A stretch of DNA of 64,000 nt from Amycolatopsis sp. 2-15 (GCF_030285625.1 NZ_CP127294.1:4932501-4996500); one strand, 5' to 3'; shown: positions 53,252 to 62,321, counted from the stretch's first letter. The notes: generated by a model not told the origin, from the letters alone. Numbers and translations are program-made.

Positions 53252-54337
53252 ATGAGCGACACGACAAGGGGTTCCGTGGTCGTCACACAGTCGGCCCCGT
53301 CGCCCGCCCCGGCTTCGGGGACCACCCGCCCGCCCGGCCGGCCGAGCCTCTGGCGGCAGACGACGGCACAGCGTGCCTCGCGCGGACTGGTGACGATCCT
53401 CGTCGCGACCGCGCTGCTGTTCCTCGTCAGCCTGCTGCTGCAGCCCGAGAGCCTGGGGCGCAGCTCGCTGCAGGGGATGCTGCCTTTCGCCGCGGTGCTC
53501 GCCGTGGTCGCGCTCGGGCAGACGCTGGTCGTGCAGCAGGCGGGGATCGACCTGTCGGTGCCCGGCACCGTGTCCCTGAGCGTGATCATCGTGACGCACT
53601 ACCCCGCCGGGGACAACGGGAAGCTGCTTCCCGCGGTGCTGCTCGCCTACGTCGCGGCGCTGGCGGCGGGGCTGCTCAACGGTCTGGTGGTGAGCCGGCT
53701 CGGGATGTCGGCGATCGTCACCTCCTTGGGCACCAACGCTTTGCTCTACGCGGCGGTGCTCGGGGTCTCGGGCGGCTCGCCGGTGACGACCACGGATACG
53801 TTGCACTCGCTCGTCACCGGCCGCTTCCTCGGTTTGCCGTACGCGGTTTACATCGCCATCGTCCTCGTCGCGGTGACCGGCTTCGCGATGAAGCGCACCG
53901 TGCCGGGCCGCCGGTTCGAGGCCGTGGGCGACAACCCGGAGGCCGCAGGGCTGGCCGGCCTGCGCGTGCGGCGCCACCAGCTCGCCGCCTACGTCTGGGC
54001 GTCCCTGCTCTACGGCACCGCGGGCATCCTCCTGGCCGGCATCGTGACCACGCCGGGCGCGTTCCAGGGCGACACGCTGCTGCTGCCGTCGGTCGCGGCC
54101 GTCGTGCTGGGCGGAACTTCCCTGCTCGGCGGCAAGGGCAGCCCGGTCGCCAGCGCGATCGCCGCCTTGTTCCTCAGCCAGCTCGACCAGTTCGTGCTGA
54201 CGCTCGGCGTCAGCGCGGCGACGAACAACATCGTCCAGGCACTCGCGCTCGCCGCGGGTGTCGCCGTCTACACCGTGAACTGGGCCGCCGTGCGCGGCTG
54301 GTTCCGCCGTGTCCCCGCTCCCCGGACCCAGCAGTAG
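53252..54337 (+). CDS. Ribose-type ABC transporter permease
   Basis: 361 residues, about 10 membrane helices, BPD_transp_2 (RbsC/YtfT/XylH) family. Visible: FAAVLAVVALGQTLVVQQAGIDLSVPGTVSLS (RbsC signature GxxLVxxxGGIDLSVG), GLLNGLVVSRLGMSAIVTSLGT, AVGDNPEAAGLAGLRV (the coupling EAA-like loop) and VVLGGTSLLGGKGS. ATG 53252 with GAGGAG upstream. 12 nt to the binding protein. Pairs with the permease half of the fused protein at 55470 to give a heteromeric channel. Confidence 0.9.
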   Translation: MSDTTRGSVVVTQSAPSPAPASGTTRPPGRPSLWRQTTAQRASRGLVTILVATALLFLVSLLLQPESLGRSSLQGMLPFAAVLAVVALGQTLVVQQAGIDLSVPGTVSLSVIIVTHYPAGDNGKLLPAVLLAYVAALAAGLLNGLVVSRLGMSAIVTSLGTNALLYAAVLGVSGGSPVTTTDTLHSLVTGRFLGLPYAVYIAIVLVAVTGFAMKRTVPGRRFEAVGDNPEAAGLAGLRVRRHQLAAYVWASLLYGTAGILLAGIVTTPGAFQGDTLLLPSVAAVVLGGTSLLGGKGSPVASAIAALFLSQLDQFVLTLGVSAATNNIVQALALAAGVAVYTVNWAAVRGWFRRVPAPRTQQ

Positions 54338-54349
54338 GAAGGGTTTCCC

Positions 54350-55459
54350 ATGTCTCCCCAGTCCCTTCGCCGGTCGTTGCTCGCCGGCTTGGCTTCCCTC
54401 GCCCTCGTCACCACCGCCTGCACGGTGGACGACGGCGGCTCGACCAGCGCCGAAGGCGGCAAACCCGCCAACGCGAACGTGCCGGCGTGGTGCGGTTCGA
54501 AGCAGATCACCCTCGGCCTGGCCGACGGCTTCGGCGACAACAACTGGCGCAAGGTCACCACGGCCGAAGCCAAGGCCGAGGTCGCGAAGTGCCCCAACGT
54601 CACGTCCTTCACCTACACCGACGGCCAGGGCAACACCCAGAAGGCCATTTCGGACATCCAGGGCCTCGTCGCCAAGGGCACGCAGGCGATCGTGGTCTTC
54701 CCGGACGCCGGCCAGGCGGTGCTGCCCGCTCTTCGCAGTGCCTACAAGGCGGGCGTGGTCACCGTGCCGTACCGGGTCAACCCGGGCGGCACACCCGGCC
54801 AGGACTACGACGCGTTCGTGAGCACGAACTTCGAGCAGGCCGGCGTGCTGTGGGGTCAGTGGCTCGTGAAGGCGCTCAATGGCAAGGGCAAGGTGCTCAA
54901 CCTCGGCGGCCCGGCCGCGAACTCGCAGAGCCTCGACGAGTACAAGGGCATGCAGAGCGTGCTCAAGGACCACCCGGGCATCCAGTTCGTCGGCACCACG
55001 CCGTACGAGGTGACCAACTGGGACGCCGCGCAGACCCAGCGCGTGATCACCGCGGCGCTGGCCAAGAACCCGGAGATCGACGCGATCACCACCGACTTCG
55101 GTGCCGCGCTGGCGAGTTCCTTCTCCGCGTTCACCTCGGCCGGGCGCAAGATCCCGGCGATCGCGACCGAGGACGCCAACCAGCTCGCCTGCAACTGGCA
55201 GCAGCAGAAGGACGGCGGCAACCCGTTCCAGCTGTTCACCGTCTCCTCGCAGAACGCGATGTCGCGTCTGGCGATCGACGTCGCGGTGGCCAAGGCGACC
55301 GGCGGTGTGGTGCCGAAGGACCTGGTGTACCCGCAGAGCGCGTTCGAGGACTCGATCTCCGGGCAGCCGCACCCCGTCACGTGCGACAAGGAGCTCCCGA
55401 GCGACGCGTTCGTGTCCAGCTCGCTGTCCAAAGCGGACCAGACCGCGGCCCTGAAGTAG
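54350..55459 (+). CDS. Sugar-type ABC substrate-binding lipoprotein
   Basis: 369 residues. The signal peptide RRSLLAGLASLALVTTAC ends at a lipobox with Cys24 (-3 Thr is slightly unusual). The mature part has the periplasmic-binding-protein type 1 fold: ITLGLADGFGDNNWRKVT, ISDIQGLVAKGTQAIVVFPD, VTVPYRVNPGG, DAITTDFGAALASSFSAF and IPAIATEDANQLACNW. It catches a ribose/myo-inositol-class ligand and delivers it to the permeases. AGGAAGGG lies 7 nt before ATG 54350. Confidence 0.9.
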   Translation: MSPQSLRRSLLAGLASLALVTTACTVDDGGSTSAEGGKPANANVPAWCGSKQITLGLADGFGDNNWRKVTTAEAKAEVAKCPNVTSFTYTDGQGNTQKAISDIQGLVAKGTQAIVVFPDAGQAVLPALRSAYKAGVVTVPYRVNPGGTPGQDYDAFVSTNFEQAGVLWGQWLVKALNGKGKVLNLGGPAANSQSLDEYKGMQSVLKDHPGIQFVGTTPYEVTNWDAAQTQRVITAALAKNPEIDAITTDFGAALASSFSAFTSAGRKIPAIATEDANQLACNWQQQKDGGNPFQLFTVSSQNAMSRLAIDVAVAKATGGVVPKDLVYPQSAFEDSISGQPHPVTCDKELPSDAFVSSSLSKADQTAALK

Positions 55460-55469
55460 GAGACCGACC

Positions 55470-57983
55470 ATGACCGAAGTTGCGGCACTGAGCCTCTCCG
55501 GGGTGTCGAAGAGCTACGGGCCCGTGCGCGCCCTGTCGGAGGTGTCGCTCGACGTCTTCGGCGGCCGGGTGCACGCGCTGCTCGGCGAGAACGGCGCGGG
55601 CAAGTCCACGTTGATGGGCGTCGCGTCGGGCTCCACCCGGCCCGACGAGGGCACGATCACGGTGGCCGGCGAGCCGATCGCGACCCTGACCACCGACCGG
55701 GCGAGCCGGCTCGGCATCGCGATCGTGCACCAGCACCCCGCCGTACTGGCCGACATGACGGTCGCCGAGAACATCCGCCTCGCCGTGCCCGCCGAGCGGA
55801 TGCCGGCCGGCGCCCCGCGCGTGTGGATGGTGGAACTGCTGCGCCGCGTCGGCTCGGACCTGAGGCTGCAGGATCGGGTGGCCGACCTCGGCGTGGCGCA
55901 GAAGCAGCTGCTGGAGCTGGCGAAGGCCATCGCGCTCGAGCCGAAGGTGCTGATCCTCGACGAGCCGACCGCGCCGCTGGGCGCCGAGCAGACCGAGATC
56001 CTGTTCGACCAGGTGCGCCAGGCCACCGCCCGCGGCACGGCGGTCGTCTACATCACCCACCGGCTCGCCGAGGTGCGGGAGATCGCCGACGAGGTGACGG
56101 TGCTGCGCGACGGCCGGGCGCGCGGGCACTCGGCCGTCGCCGACCTCACCGACGACGAGATGCTGCGCCTGATCGTCGGGCGCGAGCTCGCGTCGGCGTT
56201 CCCGGAGAAGTACACCGATCTGGCCGACGCGAAGGTCGCACTGGAGGTCGAAGGCCTGTCCGGCGAGGGTTTCCACGACGCGCGGCTCGTCGCGCACCAC
56301 GGGGAGATCGTCGGGCTCGCCGGCATCGTCGGCAACGGCCAGAGCGAGTTCCTGCGCGCGCTGGCGGGGCTGCGCCCGTCGACGGGCCGGATCGTGCTCG
56401 ACGGCGTGCCGCTGCGCGGCCGGGACCTCGTTCGCTCGACCGCGTACATGCCGGCCGACCGGCACCGTGAAAGCCTGCTGCCGGCGATGTCGGTGCGCGA
56501 GAACGCGGCCGTCAGCGCATTGCCCTCGTTCGCCGGCGGGGGAGTGGTCTCCGGCGAGCGCGAACGAGTCGGAGTGGACGCCGAGCTGGCCAAGCTCTCG
56601 GTCAAGACCGCTTCGCGCGAGACGAACGTGATGGCGCTCTCTGGCGGCAACCAGCAGAAGGTGGTGATGGCGCGCGCCCTGCTCGCCGCGCCGCGGCTGC
56701 TGCTGGCCGACGAGCCGACCCAAGGTGTCGACGTCGGCGCCCGGTCGGAGATCTACACGATCATGCGCGACATCGCCGCGTCCGGGGTGCCGGTGGTCGT
56801 GGTGTCGTCCGATGCCAAGGAGCTGGAAGGGTTCTGCGACCGGGTCGTGGTGTTCTCGCGCGGCCACGTCGTCGCCGAGCTCACCGGCGAGGACGTCACC
56901 GAGGAGAAGATCACCGGCTCGGTCGTCAACGCCACCACACTGCGCAGCGACGCGCCGGCGGCGAAGAAGGCCGTACCGCCCAAGCCGGCTCCGTCGACCC
57001 GCCGGGTCCCGATGGCCGAGCGGCTGCGTGACCTGGCCAAGGGCGACTACGCGCCGAGCATCGTGCTCGCGCTGGTCATCCTCGCGCTCGGCGGCTACAC
57101 CTTCGCCCACAACGTGCGATTCCTCGCGCCGTTCAACGTCACCTCCCTGCTGACGCTGCTCACGGCGCTGGCGTTCATCAGTCTGGGCCAGACGATCGTG
57201 ATCATGACCGGCGGGATCGACCTGTCCGTCGGGCCACTCGCCGGGCTGCTGGTGGTGATCGCGTCGTTTTTCGTCACCGACGGCCACTCGCCGCTCCTCG
57301 TGGCGCTCGCGTTCGTGATCATGCTCGTGGTGGCCGCCGGGTCCGGGGTGCTCAACGGGGTGCTGATCCGCTTCGGTGGGTTCACCGCGGTCGCCGCGAC
57401 CCTGACCCTCTACATCGGACTGCAGGGCGTTTCCCTGTTGCTGCGGCCGTTCCAGGGCGGGTTCATCAGCACGTCGGTCACCGACGCGATCACCGCGACG
57501 GTCGGGTTCGTGCCGGTCGCGTTCCTCGTGGCGGTGGTGGTCGCCGTCGGGCTGGAGCTGGCGCTGCGGTTCACCGCCTGGGGCCGCGGCCTGCGGGCGG
57601 CCGGCTCGAACGAGGGGTCCGCGCGGCGCCTGGGTGTGAAGGTGAACCGGGTCCACGTGCTGGCCTACCTCGGCTGCGCCGTTCTGACGTTCTGCGGCGC
57701 GCTGCTGCTGATGGCCCAGATCGGCGTCGGCGACCCGACGCAGGGCGTGAGCTACACGCTCTCCAGCATCACCGCGGTCGTGCTGGGCGGGGCGAGCCTC
57801 GCCGGCGGGCGCGGGTCGTTCATCGGGACGCTGCTCGGTGCCGCGCTCATCCAGGAAGTCCTCAACGCGACCACGTTCCTGAACCTGAGCCAGAGCTGGC
57901 AGTACTTCTTCCAGGGAATCCTGATCCTCGTCGCGGCGGCGATCTACACCCGGGTGCGCCGCCGGACCCCGGCCCTGGTCTGA
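55470..57983 (+). CDS. Fused double ATPase (RbsA-like) and permease (RbsC-like) ABC transporter protein
   Basis: 837 residues. NBD1 (about 1-245): Walker A GENGAGKST at 39-47, Walker B VLILDEPT; its signature is degenerate (GVAQKQLLEL). NBD2 (about 255-490): degenerate Walker A (GIVGNGQSE), intact LSGGNQQKVVMARALL and Walker B LLLADEPTQGVDVGARSE, as in RbsA. After a proline/lysine-rich linker (about 495-515) comes a complete BPD_transp_2 permease (ITLGLQ-like GQTIVIMTGGIDLSVGPLAGLL, VVLGGASLAGGRGS). Normally RbsA and RbsC are separate. The fusion gives one half of the transporter in a single chain. AGGAG overlaps the preceding stop. Confidence 0.92.
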   Translation: MTEVAALSLSGVSKSYGPVRALSEVSLDVFGGRVHALLGENGAGKSTLMGVASGSTRPDEGTITVAGEPIATLTTDRASRLGIAIVHQHPAVLADMTVAENIRLAVPAERMPAGAPRVWMVELLRRVGSDLRLQDRVADLGVAQKQLLELAKAIALEPKVLILDEPTAPLGAEQTEILFDQVRQATARGTAVVYITHRLAEVREIADEVTVLRDGRARGHSAVADLTDDEMLRLIVGRELASAFPEKYTDLADAKVALEVEGLSGEGFHDARLVAHHGEIVGLAGIVGNGQSEFLRALAGLRPSTGRIVLDGVPLRGRDLVRSTAYMPADRHRESLLPAMSVRENAAVSALPSFAGGGVVSGERERVGVDAELAKLSVKTASRETNVMALSGGNQQKVVMARALLAAPRLLLADEPTQGVDVGARSEIYTIMRDIAASGVPVVVVSSDAKELEGFCDRVVVFSRGHVVAELTGEDVTEEKITGSVVNATTLRSDAPAAKKAVPPKPAPSTRRVPMAERLRDLAKGDYAPSIVLALVILALGGYTFAHNVRFLAPFNVTSLLTLLTALAFISLGQTIVIMTGGIDLSVGPLAGLLVVIASFFVTDGHSPLLVALAFVIMLVVAAGSGVLNGVLIRFGGFTAVAATLTLYIGLQGVSLLLRPFQGGFISTSVTDAITATVGFVPVAFLVAVVVAVGLELALRFTAWGRGLRAAGSNEGSARRLGVKVNRVHVLAYLGCAVLTFCGALLLMAQIGVGDPTQGVSYTLSSITAVVLGGASLAGGRGSFIGTLLGAALIQEVLNATTFLNLSQSWQYFFQGILILVAAAIYTRVRRRTPALV

Positions 57984-58028
57984 GCTTTCACCGGACCCGG
58001 GCCCCCATCCCAGCAGAAAGAGGAGACA

Positions 58029-59108
58029 GTGACCGAAACAGCACTCGTCGTCGGGGTCACCGGCATCGCCGGGGCCGCGGTGGCCACCCGGCTGGTCGAG
58101 CGCGGCTGGGCGGTGACCGGGGTGTCCCGCCGCAGCGAATCCGGCGTCGCCGGCGTCCGCTCGGTCCGCGCCGACCTCGAGGACGCGGCCGCGCTGAGCG
58201 CCGCGCTCGCGGACACGAAACCGACGCACGTCTTCCTCACCGCGTGGTCGCGCCGCCCCACCGAAGCGGAGAACATCGACGTCAACGCCGGCATCGTGCG
58301 CAACGTGCTGGCAGCGGCCACCGCGGGCGGCGCGGTGCGGCACGTCGCGCTGATGACCGGGCTGAAGCACTACCTCGGGCCGTTCGAGGCCTACGCCGCC
58401 GGGGTCACGCCGGACACGCCGTTCCACGAGGACGAGGCGCGGCTCGACGTGCCGAACTTCTACTACGCGCAAGAGGACGAGCTGTTCGCGGCCGCCGAGC
58501 GGCACGGCTTCACCTGGAGCGTGCACCGGGCGCACACCGTCATCGGCCACGCCGTCGGCAACGCCATGAACATGGGGATGACGCTGGCGGTCTACGCGGC
58601 CGTCTGCCGGGAGACCGGGCGGGACTTCCGTTTCCCCGGCTCGGAGGTCCAGTGGAACGGCATCACCGACATGACCGACGCCGGGCTGCTGGCCGACCAG
58701 ATGGTGTGGGCGGCCACCGCCGAGAACGGGCGCGACGAGGCGTTCAACATCGCCAACGGCGACGTGTTCCGCTGGCGCTGGATGTGGCCGCGCCTCGCGA
58801 AACTGCTCGGGGTCACGCCGGCCGGGTTCGACGGCAAGCCCGCGCCGCTGGAGGAGCAGATGGCCGACGCCGGCCCGGCCTGGCGCCGGATCGCCGAGCG
58901 CCACGGGCTGCGCGAAGCGGACCTCACCCGCGTCGCGTCGTGGTGGCACACCGACAGCGACCTCGGCCGGCCCATCGAGTGCCTCACCGACATGAGCAAG
59001 AGCCGCAAGGCGGGGTTCACGGGCTACACCAGCACGCTCGACTCCTTCGCCCGGCTCTTCGAGACCTTGCGCGCGGAGCGGATCATCCCGCCCGCCGCGA
59101 CCGAATGA
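58029..59108 (+). CDS. PRISE-family enone reductase-like SDR (progesterone 5-beta-reductase/iridoid synthase-like)
   Basis: 359 residues from GTG 58029 (AAGAGGAG). Extended-SDR start TALVVGVTGIAGAAVATRLVERG; then TAWSRRPTEAENIDVN, LMTGLKHYLGPFEAYA (catalytic Lys) and NFYYAQEDELFAAAE (catalytic Tyr), the exact motifs of the PRISE family. Members reduce activated C=C bonds of enones or enals with NADPH. In a sugar-like locus it may reduce an alpha,beta-unsaturated ketose intermediate. Its stop codon lies in the first unit of a 14-bp tandem repeat. Confidence 0.88.
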   Translation: MTETALVVGVTGIAGAAVATRLVERGWAVTGVSRRSESGVAGVRSVRADLEDAAALSAALADTKPTHVFLTAWSRRPTEAENIDVNAGIVRNVLAAATAGGAVRHVALMTGLKHYLGPFEAYAAGVTPDTPFHEDEARLDVPNFYYAQEDELFAAAERHGFTWSVHRAHTVIGHAVGNAMNMGMTLAVYAAVCRETGRDFRFPGSEVQWNGITDMTDAGLLADQMVWAATAENGRDEAFNIANGDVFRWRWMWPRLAKLLGVTPAGFDGKPAPLEEQMADAGPAWRRIAERHGLREADLTRVASWWHTDSDLGRPIECLTDMSKSRKAGFTGYTSTLDSFARLFETLRAERIIPPAATE

Positions 59109-59184
59109 GCACGACGGAATGAGCACGACGGAATGAGCACGACGGAATGAGCACGACGGAAGAGCACAGTGGAATGAGCACAGC
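59102..59184. repeat. 14-bp tandem repeat at the 3' end of the PRISE gene
   Basis: Six units of GGAATGAGCACGAC: the first four nearly identical (59102, 59116, 59130, 59144), then a 13-nt variant (59158) and a diverged unit (59171). Each unit contains ATGAGC. The PRISE stop TGA falls in the first unit, so the repeat can expand without changing the protein. Confidence 0.9.
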
Positions 59185-59212
59185 GGACGCAATGCGCGGG
59201 ATCGGTGCTCGG

Positions 59213-59911
59213 TCAGCGCTCGTCGCTCGTCGCCGGGTGTGGGTGGCCGAGCAGCTCGAACAGTTCGGCCGGCGGCTCGGCGAGCCAGTCGCGCGGCCGG
59301 GCGGAGCCGGTGCGCCCGACGACGAACCACAGGCCCCGCGCGGGCGCGCCGGTGTGGTTGACGTAGAGGTGCGGGCGGTCGGAGTGGAAGGAGAACGAGT
59401 CGCCGGCGCGCAGCACGTGCTCGTCGGACTCGAACCGCAGCGTGAGCTCGCCGTCGAGGAGGTAGGCGTGCTCCATGCCGGGGTGGCGCATCAGCCCGCC
59501 GTCGACGGAGCTGCTCGCGCCGGGCTCGTACGTCACCAGCAGGGGTTCCACCGACCGCGAGCCGGCGATCGCCAGGCGTTCCCAGCGCACGCCGTTGTCC
59601 ATGTCCAGCACGGGGTTGTCGGCGGCGCGCTGGATGGTGGTGGCGGCTGCGCCGGGCTCGAGGGCGACCGGGCGGCTGCCGGGCCCGGCCTTCGCGCGAT
59701 GGCCGGCGACCTCGAGGCCGAGTACTTCGTCCAGCGACAGTCCGAGGTGGCTGACCAGCGTGTAGAGCGTGCTCACGGACGGTTGCGACTTGCCGGTCTC
59801 GACCTGCGACAGCAGGCTCGCCGAGAGCCCCGTGGCCAGGGCCACGCCGCGCAGGGTGCGCTTCTGCCTGATCCGCGCTTCGCGCAGGGCAGGGCCGATC
59901 CGGTCGTCCAC
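59213..59911 (-). CDS. XRE-cupin transcriptional regulator 2
   Basis: 232 residues from GTG 59911 (VDDRIGPALREA), GGGAG upstream; a longer start at 59989 is unlikely. HTH RQKRTLRGVALATGLSASLLSQVETGKSQPSVSTLYTLVSHLGLSLDEVL, then a cupin (TYEPGASSSVDGGLMRHPGMEHAYLLDGELTLRF and SDRPHLYVNHTGAPARGLWFVVG). Same architecture as the regulator at 49820. It is divergent from the SDR operon, with TGTTCACT 39 nt upstream of its start. Confidence 0.9.
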   Translation of the reverse strand: MDDRIGPALREARIRQKRTLRGVALATGLSASLLSQVETGKSQPSVSTLYTLVSHLGLSLDEVLGLEVAGHRAKAGPGSRPVALEPGAAATTIQRAADNPVLDMDNGVRWERLAIAGSRSVEPLLVTYEPGASSSVDGGLMRHPGMEHAYLLDGELTLRFESDEHVLRAGDSFSFHSDRPHLYVNHTGAPARGLWFVVGRTGSARPRDWLAEPPAELFELLGHPHPATSDER

Positions 59912-59949
59912 GGTGCCGCTCCCGTTCCGTTGGCGGCGCCATCGCCGAC

Positions 59950-59957
59950 TGTTCACT
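59950..59957 (+). promoter_or_regulatory. TGTTCACT box 4 (XRE-cupin 2/SDR divergent promoter)
   Basis: TGTTCACT preceded by GAC and followed by CGATCATACG, between the second XRE-cupin gene and the SDR gene (170-bp gap). Confidence 0.55.
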
Positions 59958-60081
59958 CGATCATACGTTCGTGCGTTGTGGCTGTACACACGCCCAGGTG
60001 CGACCTGCGCAACACCGCAGATCGACGACGTTTCGTTCAGCGGGAGCGAACGTCCAGTGGCTCGACGAGAGGAGCGTGACC

Positions 60082-60861
60082 ATGCCGGCTCGGCTGACCG
60101 ACAGAACCGTGGTGGTGACCGGCGCGGGCCGGGGGATCGGCGCCGCCCTCGCCCGCGGGATGGCGGCCGAGGGCGCCGCGCTGGTCGTCACCGACCGCGA
60201 CGAACCCGAAGCCGCCGCGGTGGCTCAGGCCATTCGCGACAGTGGCGGACGCGCCGTGCACCGCCGTGTCGACGTGGTCGAACGTGACGACGTGCGCGCC
60301 GCGATCGAGCTCGCCGTGAGCGAGTTCGGCCGGCTCGACGCGTACTTCAACAACGCGGGGTTCAACGAGCCGGAGAAGTTCCTCGACATCACCGAAGCCG
60401 TGTGGGAGCGCATCTTCCGCGTCAACGCGTTCGGGGTCGTGCTCGGCAGCCAGGAGGCCGCTCGCCAGTTCATCCGGCAGGGCGGTGGCGGCAAGATCGT
60501 GAACACGGCCTCGATCGCCGGCCGCCAGGGCTTTGCGAGCTTCGCGCCCTACTGCGCGAGCAAGGCCGCGGTGATCTCGTTGACCCAGTCGGGCGCCCGC
60601 TCGCTCGCGGAGCACGGCATCACCGTCAACGCGTTCGCGCCCGGCGTGGTGCGGACCCCGTTGTGGGACAAGCTCGACCGCGACCTCGAGCGCATCGGGG
60701 AAGGCGACGCCGGGTTCGCCGCGATGGCCGGGGACATCATCCTCGGCCGCCCCGCCGAACCCGAGGACCTGGTGCCCACGGCCGTGTTCCTCGCCGGCCC
60801 CGACTCCGACTACATCACCGGGCAGGTGATCCCGATCGAGGGCGGGATGGTCCTCGTCTGA
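60082..60861 (+). CDS. Short-chain dehydrogenase (classical SDR)
   Basis: 259 residues. GxxxGxG is GAGRGIG; NNAG is present (YFNNAGFN); Ser in VNTASIAGRQG and the YCASK tetrad; the C-terminus ITGQVIPIEGGMVL. GAGAGGAG lies 8 nt before ATG 60082. First gene of the second operon (60 nt to the M24 gene). Likely oxidises or reduces a hydroxyl of the imported compound. Confidence 0.9.
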   Translation: MPARLTDRTVVVTGAGRGIGAALARGMAAEGAALVVTDRDEPEAAAVAQAIRDSGGRAVHRRVDVVERDDVRAAIELAVSEFGRLDAYFNNAGFNEPEKFLDITEAVWERIFRVNAFGVVLGSQEAARQFIRQGGGGKIVNTASIAGRQGFASFAPYCASKAAVISLTQSGARSLAEHGITVNAFAPGVVRTPLWDKLDRDLERIGEGDAGFAAMAGDIILGRPAEPEDLVPTAVFLAGPDSDYITGQVIPIEGGMVLV

Positions 60862-60921
60862 GGCCCGTCCCGTTCGTCACACGTTCCCGGCGGTCCACCG
60901 CCGCGGGGGAAAGGAAAACTC

Positions 60922-62307
60922 ATGCCGATCGCCACGTTCGGGCCCAACGCCGTCGACTGGGAGACCCGGATCGACCACGAACGCCTGCGCACCCAACGCC
61001 TGCAGCGCCTGCGCGAGCAGCTGGACAAGTCGAGCCTCGGCGCCGTCCTCGCGTTCGACTTCGCCAACATCCGCTACATGTCCGCCACCCACATCGGCAC
61101 GTGGGCCATGGACAAGCTCATCCGGTTCTCGCTGCTGACCCGCACCACCGATCCCATCGTGTGGGACTTCGGGTCCGCGGCCAAGCACCACGAGCTCTAC
61201 AACCCGTGGCTCGCCACCACGACCGCCGAGGCCGACGCCGACCCGCACGCGCCGCACCACGGCGCGGTCCGGCCGCGCGCCGAGTCCGGGGCCCGCGCCG
61301 GGATCTCCACGCTGCGCGGCGCGTTCCACCCGGACGCGGGCATCGCCGACGACGTCGCCGCGAAGATCAAGCGCGAGCTGGAGAAGTTCGGGCTGCTCAA
61401 CGAACCGCTCGGCGTCGACGTGATCGAGCTGCCGATCCTCGCCGCCCTGCAGCGCGCGGGCATCACGGTCACCGACGGGCAGCAGGTCTTCATGGAGGCC
61501 CGGCGCGTGAAGACCACCGACGAGATCTCGCTGCTGACCCAGGCGGCCTCGATGGTCGACGCCGCCTACGACGACCTGTATCAGTTCCTGCGCCCGGGCG
61601 TGCGGGAGAACGAGTGCGTGGGGCTGGTCTCGAAGTCGCTCTACGACCTCGGCTCGGAGTACGTGGAGGGTGTCAACGCGATCTCCGGCGAGCGCTGCTC
61701 GCCGCACCCGCACGTGTTCTCCGACCGGCTGATCCGGCCTGGGGACCCCGCGTTCTTCGACATCCTGCACAGCCACCAGGGCTACCGCACCTGCTATTAC
61801 CGCACGTTCGCGGTCGGTTCGGCCAGCCGCGCGCAGCGCGACGCCTATGTGCGGGCCCGCGAGTACATGGACCACGCCATCGCGCTGGTGCGCCCGGGCG
61901 CCACGACGGCGGACATCGTGTCGGTGTGGCCCACCGCGCAGGAGTTCGGGTTCGCCGACGAGGAAGCCGCGTTCGCCCTGCAGTACGGGCACGGGGTCGG
62001 GCTGTCCATCTGGGAGAAGCCGATCTTCTCGCGCCTGGTCTCGCTGGAGCACCCCGAGGTGCTGGAGGTCGGGAACGTGTTCGCGCTCGAGACGTACTGG
62101 CCCTCGGCCGACGGCATCGGGGCGGCCCGGATCGAGGAAGAGCTGGTGGTGACCCCCGAGGGCTGCGAGGTGATCACCAAGTTCCCGGCCGAGGACCTGC
62201 TGGTCGCGGGCCCCCGCTACATCGCCGTGAACGGCCCGCTCTCCACTGCGCGCGAGTCCCAGTCGCACCTCAACACGCCCGCCGGCCGCGGCGAAGCCAC
62301 CGCCTGA
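60922..62307 (+). CDS. Atypical M24 (pita-bread fold) metallohydrolase-like protein, DddP/Xaa-Pro-peptidase relative
   Basis: 461 residues. Creatinase-type N-domain (DKSSLGAVLAFDFANIRYMSATHIGTW) and a pita-bread C-domain: Asp280 in FFDILHSHQGY, His357 in QYGHGVGLS, Glu390 in FALETYW and Glu405 in ARIEEELVV align with metal ligands, but the second Asp is replaced by Cys291 (YRTCYYRTF). A normal two-metal peptidase site is therefore incomplete. Relatives of this shape include DMSP lyase DddP and ectoine hydrolases, so a lyase or hydrolase acting on a small metabolite is more likely than a peptidase. GGAAAGG upstream. Confidence 0.8.
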   Translation: MPIATFGPNAVDWETRIDHERLRTQRLQRLREQLDKSSLGAVLAFDFANIRYMSATHIGTWAMDKLIRFSLLTRTTDPIVWDFGSAAKHHELYNPWLATTTAEADADPHAPHHGAVRPRAESGARAGISTLRGAFHPDAGIADDVAAKIKRELEKFGLLNEPLGVDVIELPILAALQRAGITVTDGQQVFMEARRVKTTDEISLLTQAASMVDAAYDDLYQFLRPGVRENECVGLVSKSLYDLGSEYVEGVNAISGERCSPHPHVFSDRLIRPGDPAFFDILHSHQGYRTCYYRTFAVGSASRAQRDAYVRAREYMDHAIALVRPGATTADIVSVWPTAQEFGFADEEAAFALQYGHGVGLSIWEKPIFSRLVSLEHPEVLEVGNVFALETYWPSADGIGAARIEEELVVTPEGCEVITKFPAEDLLVAGPRYIAVNGPLSTARESQSHLNTPAGRGEATA

Positions 62308-62321
62308 GAAGGAGCCAGACG

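Noticed and set aside
59102..59184. Tandem repeat considered as a CRISPR remnant
   Set aside because: Units are 14 bp and directly adjacent without spacers; no cas gene is present.
55377..59942. Very long open minus-strand frame opposite the ABC transporter genes
   Set aside because: It lies antisense to well-supported genes, has low-complexity Arg/Gly/His-rich translation and no domains. Long antisense frames are expected in DNA with G/C at most third codon positions.
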